A stretch of 64,000 nt of DNA, taken from assembly GCA_916610825.1 (NCBI GenBank), contig OU744450.1, positions 186,001-250,000 of the forward strand. Reading direction: 5' to 3'. The DNA comes from Haliclystus octoradiatus (Eukaryota > Cnidaria > Staurozoa > Stauromedusae > Haliclystidae). The translations under genes were made by a program, and so were the position numbers. Below are positions 54,501-64,000 of this stretch, in pieces. Numbering within the stretch: position 1 is the first letter of the stretch; each line of letters opens with the position of its first letter. The notes under the pieces are model-generated. The model searched no databases. It saw nothing but the letters and a program-made list of their open reading frames with translations, and had not been told where the DNA came from.

Positions 54501-57500
54501 AAGACGATCACGCACGTGGTCATCTGCGTCGATATACGAACAATGAATAACTAATTCTTGTAATGACCGAATATATTCTTCAACGGATTCCCCTTGGTTT
54601 TGTCTCCTTTCGTTAAAAATCGCCCGTTCATGTATTATGTTTCGTTTAGGGATGAAATATCCTGTAAATTTCTCACTGATTTCTTTATAATATTCGTCTG
54701 CGTCATCTGGCTTTATTTTAGCATCCAACGATAACGTTTTAAAAATCTTTGAAGCTTCTCTGCTACCCATGCAGTAAATTAAAGCATCTCGTTGATTTTC
54801 ACCAACTTGTTTATCAAGAAACGAAATTCTTCTGAACCGGTTAAAATCATCTAACCAATCTTCCCAATCGGCCGGTTTAAATGAAAATTTCGCTGGCTGT
54901 TGATATTGTGCCATTTTGGCTAACGCTGATTTTAACAGTTAGTAATTAAAGTATAATGGAAAATATAAAATAACTTGTAGTAATATAATAAATTTAACAT
55001 CTGACACCATGTCACAATCAAGCTGATAGATTGATAGTATATAATTAAGACTTCAATACAACATGTTCGTACAGTTGCCACGAGGGGAATAAACTAAAAC
55101 ATAGGTTACATACATATTCGATAATAGCAGTCACGCTCATATCAGGTTACACTTACTCAGGTTACATACAGTTAAGCTGTACGTAACAGTGCCTATTCTT
55201 CTTTATAATTGTTTCCATAATTGTTCCATTACTGATTGCTCCTAAACAATTTGAACTTCGGTAATTCTTTAACGCAACGTGAACATTTTCGCTATATTAA
55301 CTTGCAGGACTTGATTTATTTAAAAGACTACTATTTAAGAGCGGTTACTGTTGGTTCACTATTTGCCATAAGATAGGCTTGTCTCGCTCATTCAAATTAA
55401 ATACATAACCCAGTGCTGCCGCATTTTTACGATGCCTAAAATACACTGCTATATGCAGTAAAATATTCTGCTCAAAGGCGTCTAAAAAATCATACTTTTT
55501 AGACGCAGATATTTTAATTCATACTTTTGTTCCATCTAAGTTGGATTACTGTAATTCATTATTATATGGACTGCCAAAATACTCAATTAGTAAACTACAG
55601 CGAGTAGTCTACCGGTGGGTCAATCCCGCGGAATGCGGAATAAAAAGAGGCAAAACCAAGACATACTTCTAAATTATTTCTTGAAAATATATTTAAAAGT
55701 TTCAATGTGCAAGTCTATATACTTCAAGACTTCAAGCCTTCTCAGCAAGACTACCTAGCCCATCTAGATGAACCACAGCTTTCTACCGCAAACGGCCAAC
55801 AGCTTAAACATCGCTGGGAACCGCGGCAAACAGTAACGATATTTGACTCTTTTTATTCCGTATTTCGCATTCCGTGTTCCGCTGGCCTGACCCACTGAGA
55901 TTGTACAATCATCGGCGCTCTTTTTAGTAATCGAAAAATTATCGGCATCGACAAATAAATTAATTTTTGATCATTAAACCGATTATTATTTTACAATGAA
56001 ATTTGAAACGAAAGTTCCGAAATAGTCGCTTCTGTTTTATTTACATCGTTTTGTAATTCAAAACATTTGAATAGTTTGTCCTACCATTTGACACCTTCTA
56101 TGACTAATCTGCTGAGAACTAATCGGCTTCGAACATCAGTAAATTTGTTAATCGTCTCATCCCTATTTTTAACCAAGTATTTAATGATTCAGAATTGTAA
56201 ATTTTATTCTTAAATATTTTAAACATTTTATATAATTTATTTTTATTTTACATAAAAATATTTTTAAACAACCAACCAACCGGCCACAGTCTCGTTTCTA
56301 TGCAATGCAACTGGTGTTCCTCAACTTATTGTGAGATGGTATAAAAGTGAGAATGAGGTCAGCATTGGTACCACCTTGACTTTTGACAGTGTGTCATATA
56401 AAGATATAGGTTTTTAAAGATATAGGTTGTTGCTCACAATGACCTTGGTACATTCAATGCTTTTTCATTACTTTTATTCATTTTTTTTATTTTTTTTACA
56501 TATGAACAAGTTTAAACTATTACAGTCAATATCGCATAATGCGTTATCGTACAATACGTTTTATCGAGTAATACGCTAAATTGTATATGTCCTGGCCGAA
56601 ATGCGGTCAAAGTCAAAAGTCAAATTGACAGCGCCAAGTAGCGTATTGTTTTGCAATAATATTTACGATATTGTCTTCCTTGAATATCGAGATCTTGCTT
56701 CAAAATTTCTCTAAAATTGAAATCTCCTGAAAGTGCATCAATATATAAATAAAGTTTTATAATGTTTATTACAATGCTACATATATAAATGTTAACTATT
56801 CTACTACTTAAAAATTAAGAGTGCTATGAGCCGCTGACTAATTTATGTTTAATACGCTGACAGTTCGACTTATAGCAAAATGTTCAAAATGATGTTATTG
56901 TAAATTAACTTGAACTGTTATTTAATTTTGGTATTTTTAGAAAACATTATATTGTATGCTGCAATTTGTATTTTTTTCATAATGAGTCCTTTGTAAAAAA
57001 GCCGTAAATGGCTTATAAGGTATTCTCAATAAATGATGATGATTAATACATAATCCAACAAATTATTAATTATTTATCTTAAGCCAAGCACAATCTCATT
57101 AGAGAGTTTATGATAAAATGTTTATCGTCCTCTAATTGAGGTAACCTCATGTTTATTGTTTACAGCTTTGTTTGCATCGCTCATTGTTGCATTGTTGCGC
57201 ATGTTGCATCCTTTATTTCAATTGTTGATTGATAGAATCTGTTTACATGATCACACGTTGCATATTTAATTGACCTTGTTTTCAAGTAGACATCATTTTG
57301 AAGAAACACAAATACTGTTTGGATAACATGTTACATCATAACTAGCCTGCGTACCAGCCCCAGGGTTTTTTCTGAACCACAGGGTCTGTGAACTAAAGTG
57401 TGACTTTAGCCCAGCAAGTTCCCATGAGTTTGGAATATAATTTATGCATTACATCGTATTATCATTAAGATCATTGTTGTTGCTGATGAGTATGACGTGA

Positions 57501-60500
57501 TTGACAAAGAGTTGTGATTTTATGACAATTGATCTTTTGTGATAAAGTGTGATTCAGAGTTTGAATAATTTACCAATAGTATATAGGTGTTATTTTCGAT
57601 GGGCTAAAAATCACACATTAGTTCACAGACCCGATGGTTTCAGAAAATACTTTAGGGCTGGTACGCAGGCTACGTCATAACTGGTACTTCATAACTGATT
57701 GATGTGACAATGAATTACGTTTCAGGTACTGGCAGATTCATAAAGCAGCCTGAAACCCCCTTGAAAGTGAAGCAAGGGGAAAGAGCAACATTTTCCTGGG
57801 ACTATGTTCTTGATGGGACAACTACGTTAGATTTTGGGAAATGGGGTCGTGTCGATGCAAGTGGCAACTTTGAAAGTATTCTTATTATGAAACAAACATC
57901 AGGTCAAGCTAATCCTACTGTAGTCAGTGCAAATTCGCAATATAAATTCCGTACTCAGTCATTCCCGCTAGCAGGGATGGTAATCTCAGGCATCAATCAA
58001 ACAGACGAGGGGCTCTATCGTTGCTCATTATCTTTGACAGTCGGTGAATTGTCAAGTACTGTAAAGCTTGTTGTCTTAGGTAAGTCCGTAATGTTGTTTT
58101 AATTATCAAAACTGCCGTACAATATAATGATTCTGATTTTCAAATTTCTAATTCTAGTTATACCTGTCATTGACAGTCGCTCCCAGCCATCTGTTGTTAT
58201 TGAAGAAGGGCAAAATGCAACCCTGCTTTGCGGCGCATCAGTTGGTAACCCTCGCCCATTCACATTCTTCTGGAAGCACGACTCTATTGTACTAACTTCC
58301 ACCAGTAACGATGCAGTATTTAATTTGGACATCACAAATGCAAGCCGTCAGTCACGTGGGCAATACGAGTGTAATGCATCAAACGAGGCTGGTAGTGATT
58401 TGTATGTTGTTACAGTAACAGTACGATGTAAGTCATCACGCTCTGTTTATAATGAGTATGATATCAGTTTGGCGGCAACCTCATAATATTGTTTATTCGT
58501 TCTCTTAGTTAAACCTGTCATCACCACATCACCTGACAACAAAGAGGTACAAGAAGGTGGCAACACAAATATGTTCTGTTTGGCAGATGCGTTTCCTGAT
58601 GATGCTGTTTATAGTTGGCATCGTGATCCTGCATTCATAACGCCAATTACAGATAATGGTAACTATCAAATCACTGAGGGCGGCAAGCGTCTCAGTTTCG
58701 ATAACGTCCAAGAAAGCATGACAGGTGATTACTATTGCATTGCCACAAATATCAAAGGTCGTAGTCAACCAGCCAAAGCAAAGTTAGATGTCATATGTAA
58801 GTGGTTAAGCTGTTTCATAATTAAACAACAAACAACTAACTTCAACAAATTATTGTTTCAGTCAAACCGTTTCTTACTAATTTGATTTTTAATTAGTTAA
58901 ACCAAGAAATATCAATATCACAGCATCGAATGGGGTTGTCCAAGTTCTTGAACATATAAACACCACTGTCAAATGTAGAGTAGATGCGAATCCTCCTGCA
59001 TTCTACACATGGTCTAAAGACGGCCTTGTTGTCTCTTCGTCTGCATCTGGTGATTTGATATTAAGCAACCCGTCAAAAGTCGATTCTGGTTTATACATAT
59101 GCTCTGCAACCAATAAGCTTGGCTCGTTAACTGCAACTATCCAAGTGGATGTTAGATGTAAGTATCCTAGTGTTCTGTTTCCAACGTAAAATTCCTCTTT
59201 CCTCTTTGAATAGGAAAATAGGATACTCTAAAATAATAAATCTCACATCAAGGAAAATTCAAAGGCTATTAATGTGATTTGGTTTTGCTCAAATAAAATA
59301 TTTTTGATCTTGTTTATGATGCTGTCTGATGCTTTATTAGATGCACCTAAAGATACAAGGTTATCAGTCAACAGCACAACAAACCAATATGTTGGAATCA
59401 AAGGCAGACCCATTAACATGTCATGTACTGCAGACAGTAACCCACAAGCAACCTACTCAATCAAGCTAGCTGGATTGCCTGGTGGGGAGCTAAGCACAGG
59501 TCCAGGCTATTATTATATTGCTAATGCAGACGAAGTTCATGAAGACACATACGACTGTTTTGCCTCTAATTCAATCTTACCGGTTGGCACATCATCTCTT
59601 GACGTCATTCTTGCAGGTAAGTCACTGATCAATTCAAACACATGTTTTTCTATGAATACCAACTCTTCTGTTCCTCTTAGCCACCTGTAACGCAAGTGCG
59701 AGAAGTAAACCTCAGCCTGTAGGGCGTAGGCCAACGTTATTATGAGAATTGGAAACATTGGTATTTTATTGGCAATAATTTTACTTAAAAAAAAAAGAGT
59801 TTTTGTTCTACTAACAGTCCATTACAATCTGAAAACAATAATTTTTAACGTATAAGAAAATAAAAATTTTCCATTCTTTTTTTGCTATGTTTGGGTTAAT
59901 CATTTTATTACAAACCGGTTTTCACAGGGGTGATTGGTTAACTGGTTGGTGGTTGATTGGAGTGTGTGTGAGTTTGATGCCCAACCAATCAGAGTGGTGT
60001 CCCTGCCAGGGATTGAACCCTGCAGGCTGAAGTCCAACATCATCGATGCATAACAATAATATTGTCGTTTTGATGAGCTATGCAATAGGTGTTTACGTTT
60101 TAATTTCATAGTTACTTTTGGCGTGGCAATAGTAATGAGCGTCAACTATGTTTATAAATCATGTTTCTGTTATCTCTTCTTATTTCAGTCCTTCCTGAGA
60201 TTAGTCATTTGCATCTCAATCCATCTGCGTCAAGAGTCGTTGAAAATCAAACTATCGCGTTGGAATGTAACGTCATTGCTCGACCAATACCAGATATTGA
60301 ATGGCGTTTTAATGGCAATGTAATTGCGAGTAACGACTCTGTCAGGGTAATCACTACCAACGCCAATGGTTCAAGGGGAAAAGAAACCATTGTACTATCA
60401 AAGATATTGTTCTCTGGAATACGAAACAGTGATGAAGGGACTTACGAATGCAGTAGCATTAATTTTGCTGGATCTGTGAAGCGTTCTTTTGTCATTGATG

Positions 60501-61181
60501 TGAAATGTGAGAGGGCTTAGATGTACTAAGAAGTCCAATCATTTAATACGGTTTAACCGCTAACAATTGCAATCATTTTTGCTCTTTCAGATTTACCCAA
60601 AGTTGTATCCGGTAAAGGCCCACAAAATGTAACAATAAATGCATCACAGACGTTGTCATTGAGTTGCCAAGCTGAAGGTGATCCAATTGTTGATAATTAC
60701 CAATGGAAACACAATGGAGATATCATTACAGGACAAACAACTGACGTCCTTACTGTTACAAATACAATACCGGCAACTGCTGGTACTTATTCGTGTGCTG
60801 GTATAAGTGCACTTGGTATTGGTGTAGAAAGCAACGGTTACATCACGGTTCAATGTGAGTCTACTTTCGATTTTGACATTCTGTCATCGTAGCTACAAGA
60901 GTCTCATCTATTTTGAAAATTTCTATTACTTTCAGATGCACCTCAAATTGTCAACCCGCCGCAGGATCAACTTGTTAATTCATCGGCCACAGTCTCGTTT
61001 CTATGCAATGCAACTGGTGTTCCTCAACCTATTGTGAAATGGTATAAAAGTGAGAATGAGGTCAGCATTGGTACCACCTTGACTTTTGACAGTGTGTCAT
61101 ATAAAGATAAAGGTTTTTACCTGTGTGTTGCTCACAATGACCTTGGTACATTCAATGCAAGTGTTAATCTTCAAGTTCAGC
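48555..61181 (+). CDS. Secreted or surface protein with at least eight Ig domains (3' incomplete)
   Basis: Exons: 48555-48630, 57726-58079, 58158-58426, 58509-58796, 58897-59157, 59341-59616, 60189-60506, 60591-60854, 60936-61181 (784 codons so far). Every Ig domain is one exon bounded by phase-1 introns, the classic shuffling arrangement. Exon 1 encodes a signal peptide of about 25 residues with a LVYLIILL core. Domain 1 is V-like and has Trp (FSWDY) where the first conserved Cys is expected but keeps DEGLYRCS. Domains 2-8 are I/C2-like with the usual Cys, Trp and Y-x-C (for example LLCGASVGNPRP, GQYECNASNEAG, GDYYCIATN, GFYLCVAHND). Hemicentin, Dscam and other adhesion proteins look similar, so I give no symbol. 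No membrane segment, FN3 or cytoplasmic part is in view; the last donor at 61182 shows more exons follow. Confidence 0.85.
49163..49606 (+). other. Unassigned 147-codon open frame in Ig gene intron 1
   Basis: The longest open frame in this part of the intron, beginning at an ATG in a stretch of moderate base composition. The predicted chain is Ser/Thr/Asn-rich with five Cys and no signal peptide, membrane segment or motif I recognise. It could be an old gene relic, a repeat relic or chance. I do not propose a function. Confidence 0.2.
50718..50896 (-). repeat. 3' LTR of the antisense Gypsy element
   Basis: 179 bp, matching the other LTR except for one C/T difference in the CAGGCTACATA stretch; adjoins the polypurine tract. 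Confidence 0.93.
51050..51331 (-). pseudogene. C-terminal end of the antisense Gypsy Gag-Pol, out of frame
   Basis: This frame carries SRRSYLIKFNGAIYRRNRQH, the conserved module after the integrase core that binds DNA or chromatin in this family, then an acidic stretch and a basic RKSGRVVRPP tail. It overlaps the end of the main frame (51294-54914) but is shifted, and the main frame stops just after a VRTRIG motif. The ATG at the start of the open stretch is therefore probably not a real initiation site. A frameshift or small deletion near 51300 separates the two parts. Confidence 0.8.
51294..54914 (-). CDS. Gag-Pol polyprotein of the antisense Gypsy element (truncated at the C-terminus)
   Basis: 1206 codons. 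A short capsid-like Gag (W..W...F...R near the start) is followed by zinc knuckles at about 225-260 (CSQCGYQHEQDRC, with three residues before His, and CNKCKRPGHFAKMC). The protease motif is LDTGADVTVI. Reverse transcriptase has ICVDYKKLN and catalytic IMDD (NVIMDDIIVYG). RNase H has SADASSFGLGG and TDHKPL. The integrase has a zinc finger (HESHQG, CNDC) and a core with ACDLF, SDNGPQF and NGEAERG, so all three acidic residues are present. The architecture resembles the K02A2.6/Mag-like Gypsy group. The frame ends early; see 51050-51331. Confidence 0.92.
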   Translation of the reverse strand: MAQYQQPAKFSFKPADWEDWLDDFNRFRRISFLDKQVGENQRDALIYCMGSREASKIFKTLSLDAKIKPDDADEYYKEISEKFTGYFIPKRNIIHERAIFNERRQNQGESVEEYIRSLQELVIHCSYIDADDHVRDRLVLGLKDKQVKQKLQLTSGLTLAKAIDISRQTEMIKMQIKQQSRMNEDDDSVSSVNEELSVQELRSNKGRYQRNWSSTATRTTRQNQDCSQCGYQHEQDRCPAKGKSCNKCKRPGHFAKMCRSKNIREIVEVETDEDSNDEFYLDSITYNKANAEPWNINMKINMKDIEFKLDTGADVTVITESTWKSLYPKPELAAVSKHLSSPGGAVRCVGKFTTKLCHGSTFKNCEIYVIRGTKNNLLGRNELITFNLIKRIDNIENNIFASFGKMITTPVKITLKDGATPSCVTAPRRVPFPILPEVKKELLRMEEKGIIRKVSSPSDWCSPMVPVVKKNGKVRICVDYKKLNCSVKREHFMLPNLDDVAPNLAGAKHFSALDASGGYYQIPLDEESSMLTTFITPIGRFCFNRIPMGISCAPEIFQKKMEDLLSDIDGCNVIMDDIIVYGNTEQEHNQRLDKVYDKIYKSGLKLNKEKCQINCQELKYFGHTISSDGIRPHSDRLNALFQLQAPNNVSELRTIMGMLNYLTKFVPNMSSKLYPLSELLKGDKSWYWGSPQIQALIDIKEELKNLPSLVFYDPNQELMVSADASSFGLGGVLLQRCQGEFRPVAFCSRQLSKSEKRYAQIEKEALASVWACEKFAKYLIGLPSFELITDHKPLVPLMTTKNLDECPIRCQRLLMRLMRFNPNVTHVPGKDLLIADALSRNPVILPSDHETLKSDEIELFVNTIVQGWDVSHNRLEAIKTATEKDETLIEVKRYIINGWPAVQSSVNNNVKAYIKHQSELSIVKELIIYQGRIVIPSILQNDIMHKLHESHQGITKCRENAKISVWWPGIGKSITETIEACNDCQITSRNNGKEPLKPTPLPSRPWQKIACDLFTHNNKSYIVFMDYYSRWIDIKLLTNTRCSTTISKFKNVFATHGIPDTVVSDNGPQFSASEFEDFAISYGFHHDPTDPYHPQSNGEAERGVAIAKKILSQADVDLALLQHRNTTHSTTGVAPAVALMGRNLQTKLPVLPSTLIPKSPVDRQMRKNDIQQKERYKKNYDSRNGARDLPVLKVNDYVRTRIGKDC
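55010..55188 (-). repeat. 5' LTR of the antisense Gypsy element
   Basis: 179 bp, followed on the minus strand by the primer-site candidate at about 55009-54996. The GTGCC duplication adjoins it at 55189-55193. Confidence 0.93.
56281..56460 (+). pseudogene. Broken duplicate of the eighth Ig exon
   Basis: 180 bases closely match 60984-61158 of Ig exon 8, from CGGCCACAGTCTCG through GGTACATTCAATGC, with only a few substitutions in the first 130 bases. Near 56400 the copy has a local rearrangement: a repeated AAAGATATAGG-like unit replaces the TACCTGTGTG that encodes the F-strand Cys, adding five bases and a stop. It lacks the exon's 5' end and splice sites. It is therefore a non-functional copy placed about 4.7 kb upstream in intron 1 of the same gene. 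Confidence 0.9.
57344..57674. mobile_element. hAT-like MITE, family 1 copy 2
   Basis: Element of 331 bp, inverted relative to 4408-4740. The ends are AGCCTGCGTACCAGCCCC and GGGCTGGTACGCAGGCTACG. The 8-bp duplication TCATAACT lies on both sides (57336-57343, 57675-57682). It sits just 51 bp upstream of the exon for Ig domain 1, so it supplies much of the acceptor-proximal intron sequence. Non-coding. Confidence 0.9.
59930..60085 (-). repeat. tRNA-related repeat (possible SINE) in the Ig gene
   Basis: On the minus strand an A-box-like TAGCTCATC (about 60071-60079) is followed about 55 bases later by GGTTCAATCCC (60009-60019), a good match to the polymerase III B box. The spacing is close to that of a tRNA. 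The surrounding sequence does not fold as a tRNA. It lies in the intron between Ig domains 5 and 6. Confidence 0.35.
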
Positions 61182-61569
61182 GTAAGTCATTTTAAAATTC
61201 CAGATTCCGGTACCTTAGAGTACCATAGAGTATGTCCCAAAATAAGCAACAGATTAAAAACTGAACCAAATTAAAGAGGTACTGAATAATAGAACAGTTT
61301 TATAGCAGAATTGGTTCAACAAATTTCCTTTTCGACCTCACCAAATATTAGGTAAAAAAAAGACCAAACTATTTTTGGGGCTGCTCTGCCTTACTCTGCA
61401 GGATAACTCAATAATTTGTTATTTCTCACAATATGGCATTTTGGTCTACTAAATAATTTATTTTATTTTTTATTTATTTATTTGCAAAATATATATATTT
61501 GCAGGCATGCAAAGGTAATCAATAAAATAATAAATACACTGACATTTAACCTATTTACAATTTACAAAA
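61182..61569. other. Start of the Ig gene intron after domain 8
   Basis: AT-rich sequence after the donor at 61182 with no next Ig exon recognised. An ATTTATTTATTTGC run occurs near 61470. Confidence 0.4.
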
Positions 61570-64000
61570 TCACTGTAAATTCACAGCATCTAGACGCTGT
61601 TTAAAAGCATTAAATGATGGTGATAGAACAACACTTTCATCGAGCGAATTCCACCAAGTTATTTCTCTACTGCAAAAAAAATTAAGTGTTTGGTTATTTC
61701 GATTGATATGTTGTTGTTTTATTCTTAGTGAATGTCCTCTTGTTGTATAATTTGAGGGTAAAAATGAAAAAAGAGAGTCCATAGGAAGATCCAATAAATT
61801 GTTTATGATTTTATAAACCATGTATAAGTCGAATTTGACTCTACGAAGTTCTAAAGATTCTAATGATAACTTCAAAGTCTGTCATTGTAATTGTCATAAG
61901 TAATGTTGCAGCGACCGCATATGGTTTTAGTGAAGCGTCTTTTCATTTTTTCTACTAATCTGATGTCTTTTAATAAATGCGGACTCCATGCTTGAGTGTC
62001 AGATTCAAGAATTGGACGAATATAGGTAATGAAGGATTTGACAAGTAATGTAGCATTGCTTGAGGAGAAACATTTTTTAAGCAAATACGATCGATTTTCA
62101 GCTTTTGCTACTATCTTTGCACAATGTTTGGAAAATTTAAAATTGGATGACACAATAATGCCAATATCTCGAACAAAGTCAGTTTATGGTAAACGTTTGT
62201 TGACAAATCATAAGGTGTGGATGGAATTCCATTGATGTTGCCAGTAGATAATTTACTGCATTTGTCATATGCCACGCAAAGTTGCCAGCTATCAGCCCAT
62301 GCTGTAAAAGAAGTTAATGTTTGTTGCAATGCTGGTGTGTGTTGACTGTTTCTAGCTGAATAAAACTTGGCATCATCGGCAAATAACTTTACGTGACAGT
62401 CTGGTTCTAAACAATCTGTTATGTCATTGATAAATACTAGGAAAAGCAAAGGTCCTATCACAGATCCTTGAGGAACAGCACTCTTGTGACTGGGGGAGAC
62501 GACGATAGAGCATTGCCAATTGAATCTGCTGTGATCGGTCAGAAAGAAACGATTCAGTCCATGCCAATAATTCAAACTTGATGCCATAGGCTTCCAGTTT
62601 TGCATGAAGTTTTTGGTGTGACACTGTATCAAACGCTTTGCTAAAATCAATATAGACAGAATCTATTCGCATACGATTGTCGATAGCACTGCACCATTCG
62701 TTAAGCGTAATAATCAATTGAGAACAGGTTGATCTGCGTGATAAGAATCCATATTGATCTTTAGATATTAAATAATTATCTCGAAGAAAGGAAAGAATTG
62801 CTTTAGCGATAATGGATTCCATTGTTTTACAAGCGATACAAGTGAGAGATATTGGTCTAAAGTTCTTTCTGTTCGAAGCATTGCCTGTTTTGAAAATAGG
62901 GTTGATGATTGCAGTCTTCCATACTTTTGGAAGATCACCCGTGAGAAAAGAAAGTTCAAATAGTAAACAGAAAGGAATTGCAATCTCATCTGCAATAGAT
63001 TTTAAAAATAACACACAGTATCCATCAGGTGTACGCGATGTCTTGGAAGGAAGATTTTTCAAAAGCTTGACAACATCAGGGTAACAAAATTGACAAAAGT
63101 AAGTATATCAGGGAGAAAATCTGGTATGATGCCATCATCAGTGATGAATACACTTGAAAAATAGTTATTGAATAAAGTGGACTTGGTTGTACCGTCAGCA
63201 ATAAGCTCATCTTGATCATTTAGAATTGCAGAAATTGATCTTTTAGTATTTAACTTGCTGTTAACAAAAGAGTTAATGAATGAAGTGAAGGATCAGCTAA
63301 TAACTGGTTTTCACGTTCGATATTGAAATTGTGAACAGCTTTCTTATATTGACGACTAAAAATTTCATAATGAGATTTATTTTCATCATTCTTCTTAGAT
63401 AATTTGTAAGCTGCATTTTTTCGTCTTGCTATGTTCCTGACGATATTCCTGGTTTGGATATAAATGTATATTTTTACGATTTCGTTTAACAGGAACAAAT
63501 TTAGATATGCAAATGTCGAGTACATTCGTGATCGAATTCCAAAATTTCTCAACATTACCTCGACTATCATTATAAATATAGAACCAATCGATTCTATTGA
63601 GGTACTTATTGATACTTTCATAATCGGCTTTGTGAAAATTGTAACCAGTTTTAAAATTGATACTTTGAGTAGGTGGAGAAGGTAGAGAAATCTTATAAAT
63701 AATTGAACAATGATCACAGGAAAATGTGAAGGGTTCATCGACTTGTACTGTGAGGATATGTGATGGATTAGATGATAGTAGTAGGTCCAATATATTGTTG
63801 TTTCGAGTTGGTTCATTTATTAGTTGAAATAGGCCATTTGTAGTAACAACATCTAGAAAGTGATAATGACCATCGCTACTTGATCCATTGAAACATGGAA
63901 TTGTCCAGTCGATAAGAGGATAATTGAAATCATCACTGATGATACAAGGGTGTTGGCACGATGTGCAAAAGTCAATAAAAGAACATAATAAATCAGACTT
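61570..64000 (-). mobile_element. Degraded LINE running off the window end
   Basis: Minus-strand readings give, in order from the right edge, the end of an apurinic-like endonuclease (a DDFNYP stretch near 63925 and SCDHCS near 63710), a linker, and reverse transcriptase in two frames. The latter has NFRPISLTCIACKTME and FSKAFDTVSH (62424-63062), then VPQGSVIGPLLF and FADDAKFYS (62111-62650). The C-terminal region follows (ITYIRPILE, 61872-62153; 61570-61875). Frame breaks near 62500, 62150, 61880 and 63070 show it is dead. The endonuclease motif differs from the usual GDFN by its first residue. It is a CR1/Jockey-like LINE, distinct from LINE A and B, and its 5' end is beyond the window. Confidence 0.8.

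Larger units (their letters stand above)
50718..55188 (-). mobile_element. Gypsy-type LTR retrotransposon in antisense, nearly intact
   Basis: LTRs of 179 bp (50718-50896 and 55010-55188, minus sense) start TGTTACG and end TGTGACA and differ at one base that I see, near 50872. The 5-bp duplication GTGCC flanks both ends (50713-50717, 55189-55193). Read on the minus strand, a primer-site candidate TGGTGTCAGATG follows the upstream LTR. A polypurine tract AAGGGAAGGGAGA precedes the downstream LTR. The internal region encodes Gag-Pol with one frame break near the end. It is unrelated in sequence to the LTRs of the other Gypsy element. It lies antisense to the Ig gene that hosts it. Confidence 0.95.
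48631..57725. other. Ig gene intron 1
   Basis: This 9.1-kb intron separates the signal-peptide exon from Ig domain 1. Both sides are phase 1 (G then GT), which supports joining them. It holds an unassigned open frame (49163-49606), the antisense Gypsy element (50718-55188), a broken copy of the eighth Ig exon (56281-56460) and a MITE (57344-57674). The other parts (48631-49160, 49610-50712, 55194-56280, 56461-57335) show nothing I can name. Confidence 0.6.

Overview
The window is nuclear DNA of an AT-rich, intron-dense invertebrate animal. Genes are split into many short exons with GT-AG (a few GC-AG) introns, and introns and spacers are full of LINEs, LTR retrotransposons, foldback elements and MITEs. 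The gene products resemble vertebrate orthologues closely, but the sequence alone does not fix the phylum; a deuterostome such as a tunicate or other marine invertebrate is a guess. Gene models were built by hand from homology, splice consensus and reading phase.

Five genes alternate in orientation: HIRA (+, 6528-17726, first exon not found), ERp29 (-, 17822-20033), an NCoR/SMRT-type corepressor (+, 20586-38563), SGF29 (-, 38634-48142) and a multi-Ig-domain secreted or surface protein (+, 48555 to at least 61181, 3' end not seen). HIRA/ERp29 and NCoR/SGF29 are convergent with 95 and 70 bases between stop codons. ERp29/NCoR and SGF29/Ig are divergent with about 550 and 410 bases between start codons. 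Three of the five are chromatin proteins: a histone H3.3 chaperone, a deacetylase corepressor and a SAGA H3K4me reader.

Mobile DNA by region: 1-5247, LINE A apparently inserted in LINE B, with a hAT-like MITE in LINE B's 3' part. HIRA introns: minisatellites, a decayed LINE, an 807-bp TIR element, a 945-bp foldback and a small MITE. ERp29 intron: a hAT-like element. NCoR intron 2: an uninterrupted Gypsy element with apparently identical LTRs, inside an older inverted-repeat element, then a LINE 3' fragment. SGF29: a 21-bp minisatellite, a palindrome-rich element, and a 6.7-kb first intron with nested MITEs, a second copy of the 807-bp family and stacked foldbacks. Ig gene intron 1: a second Gypsy element in antisense, a broken copy of the gene's own eighth Ig exon, and a second copy of the hAT-like MITE. 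From 61570 to the end: a degraded LINE on the minus strand.

I found no clearly new biological system. The most informative points are the Ig receptor with a cysteine-poor V-like first domain and a duplicated pseudo-exon, the young Gypsy insertion in the corepressor gene, the 22-nt microexon and GC-AG introns, and the nested insertions that give a relative insertion order.
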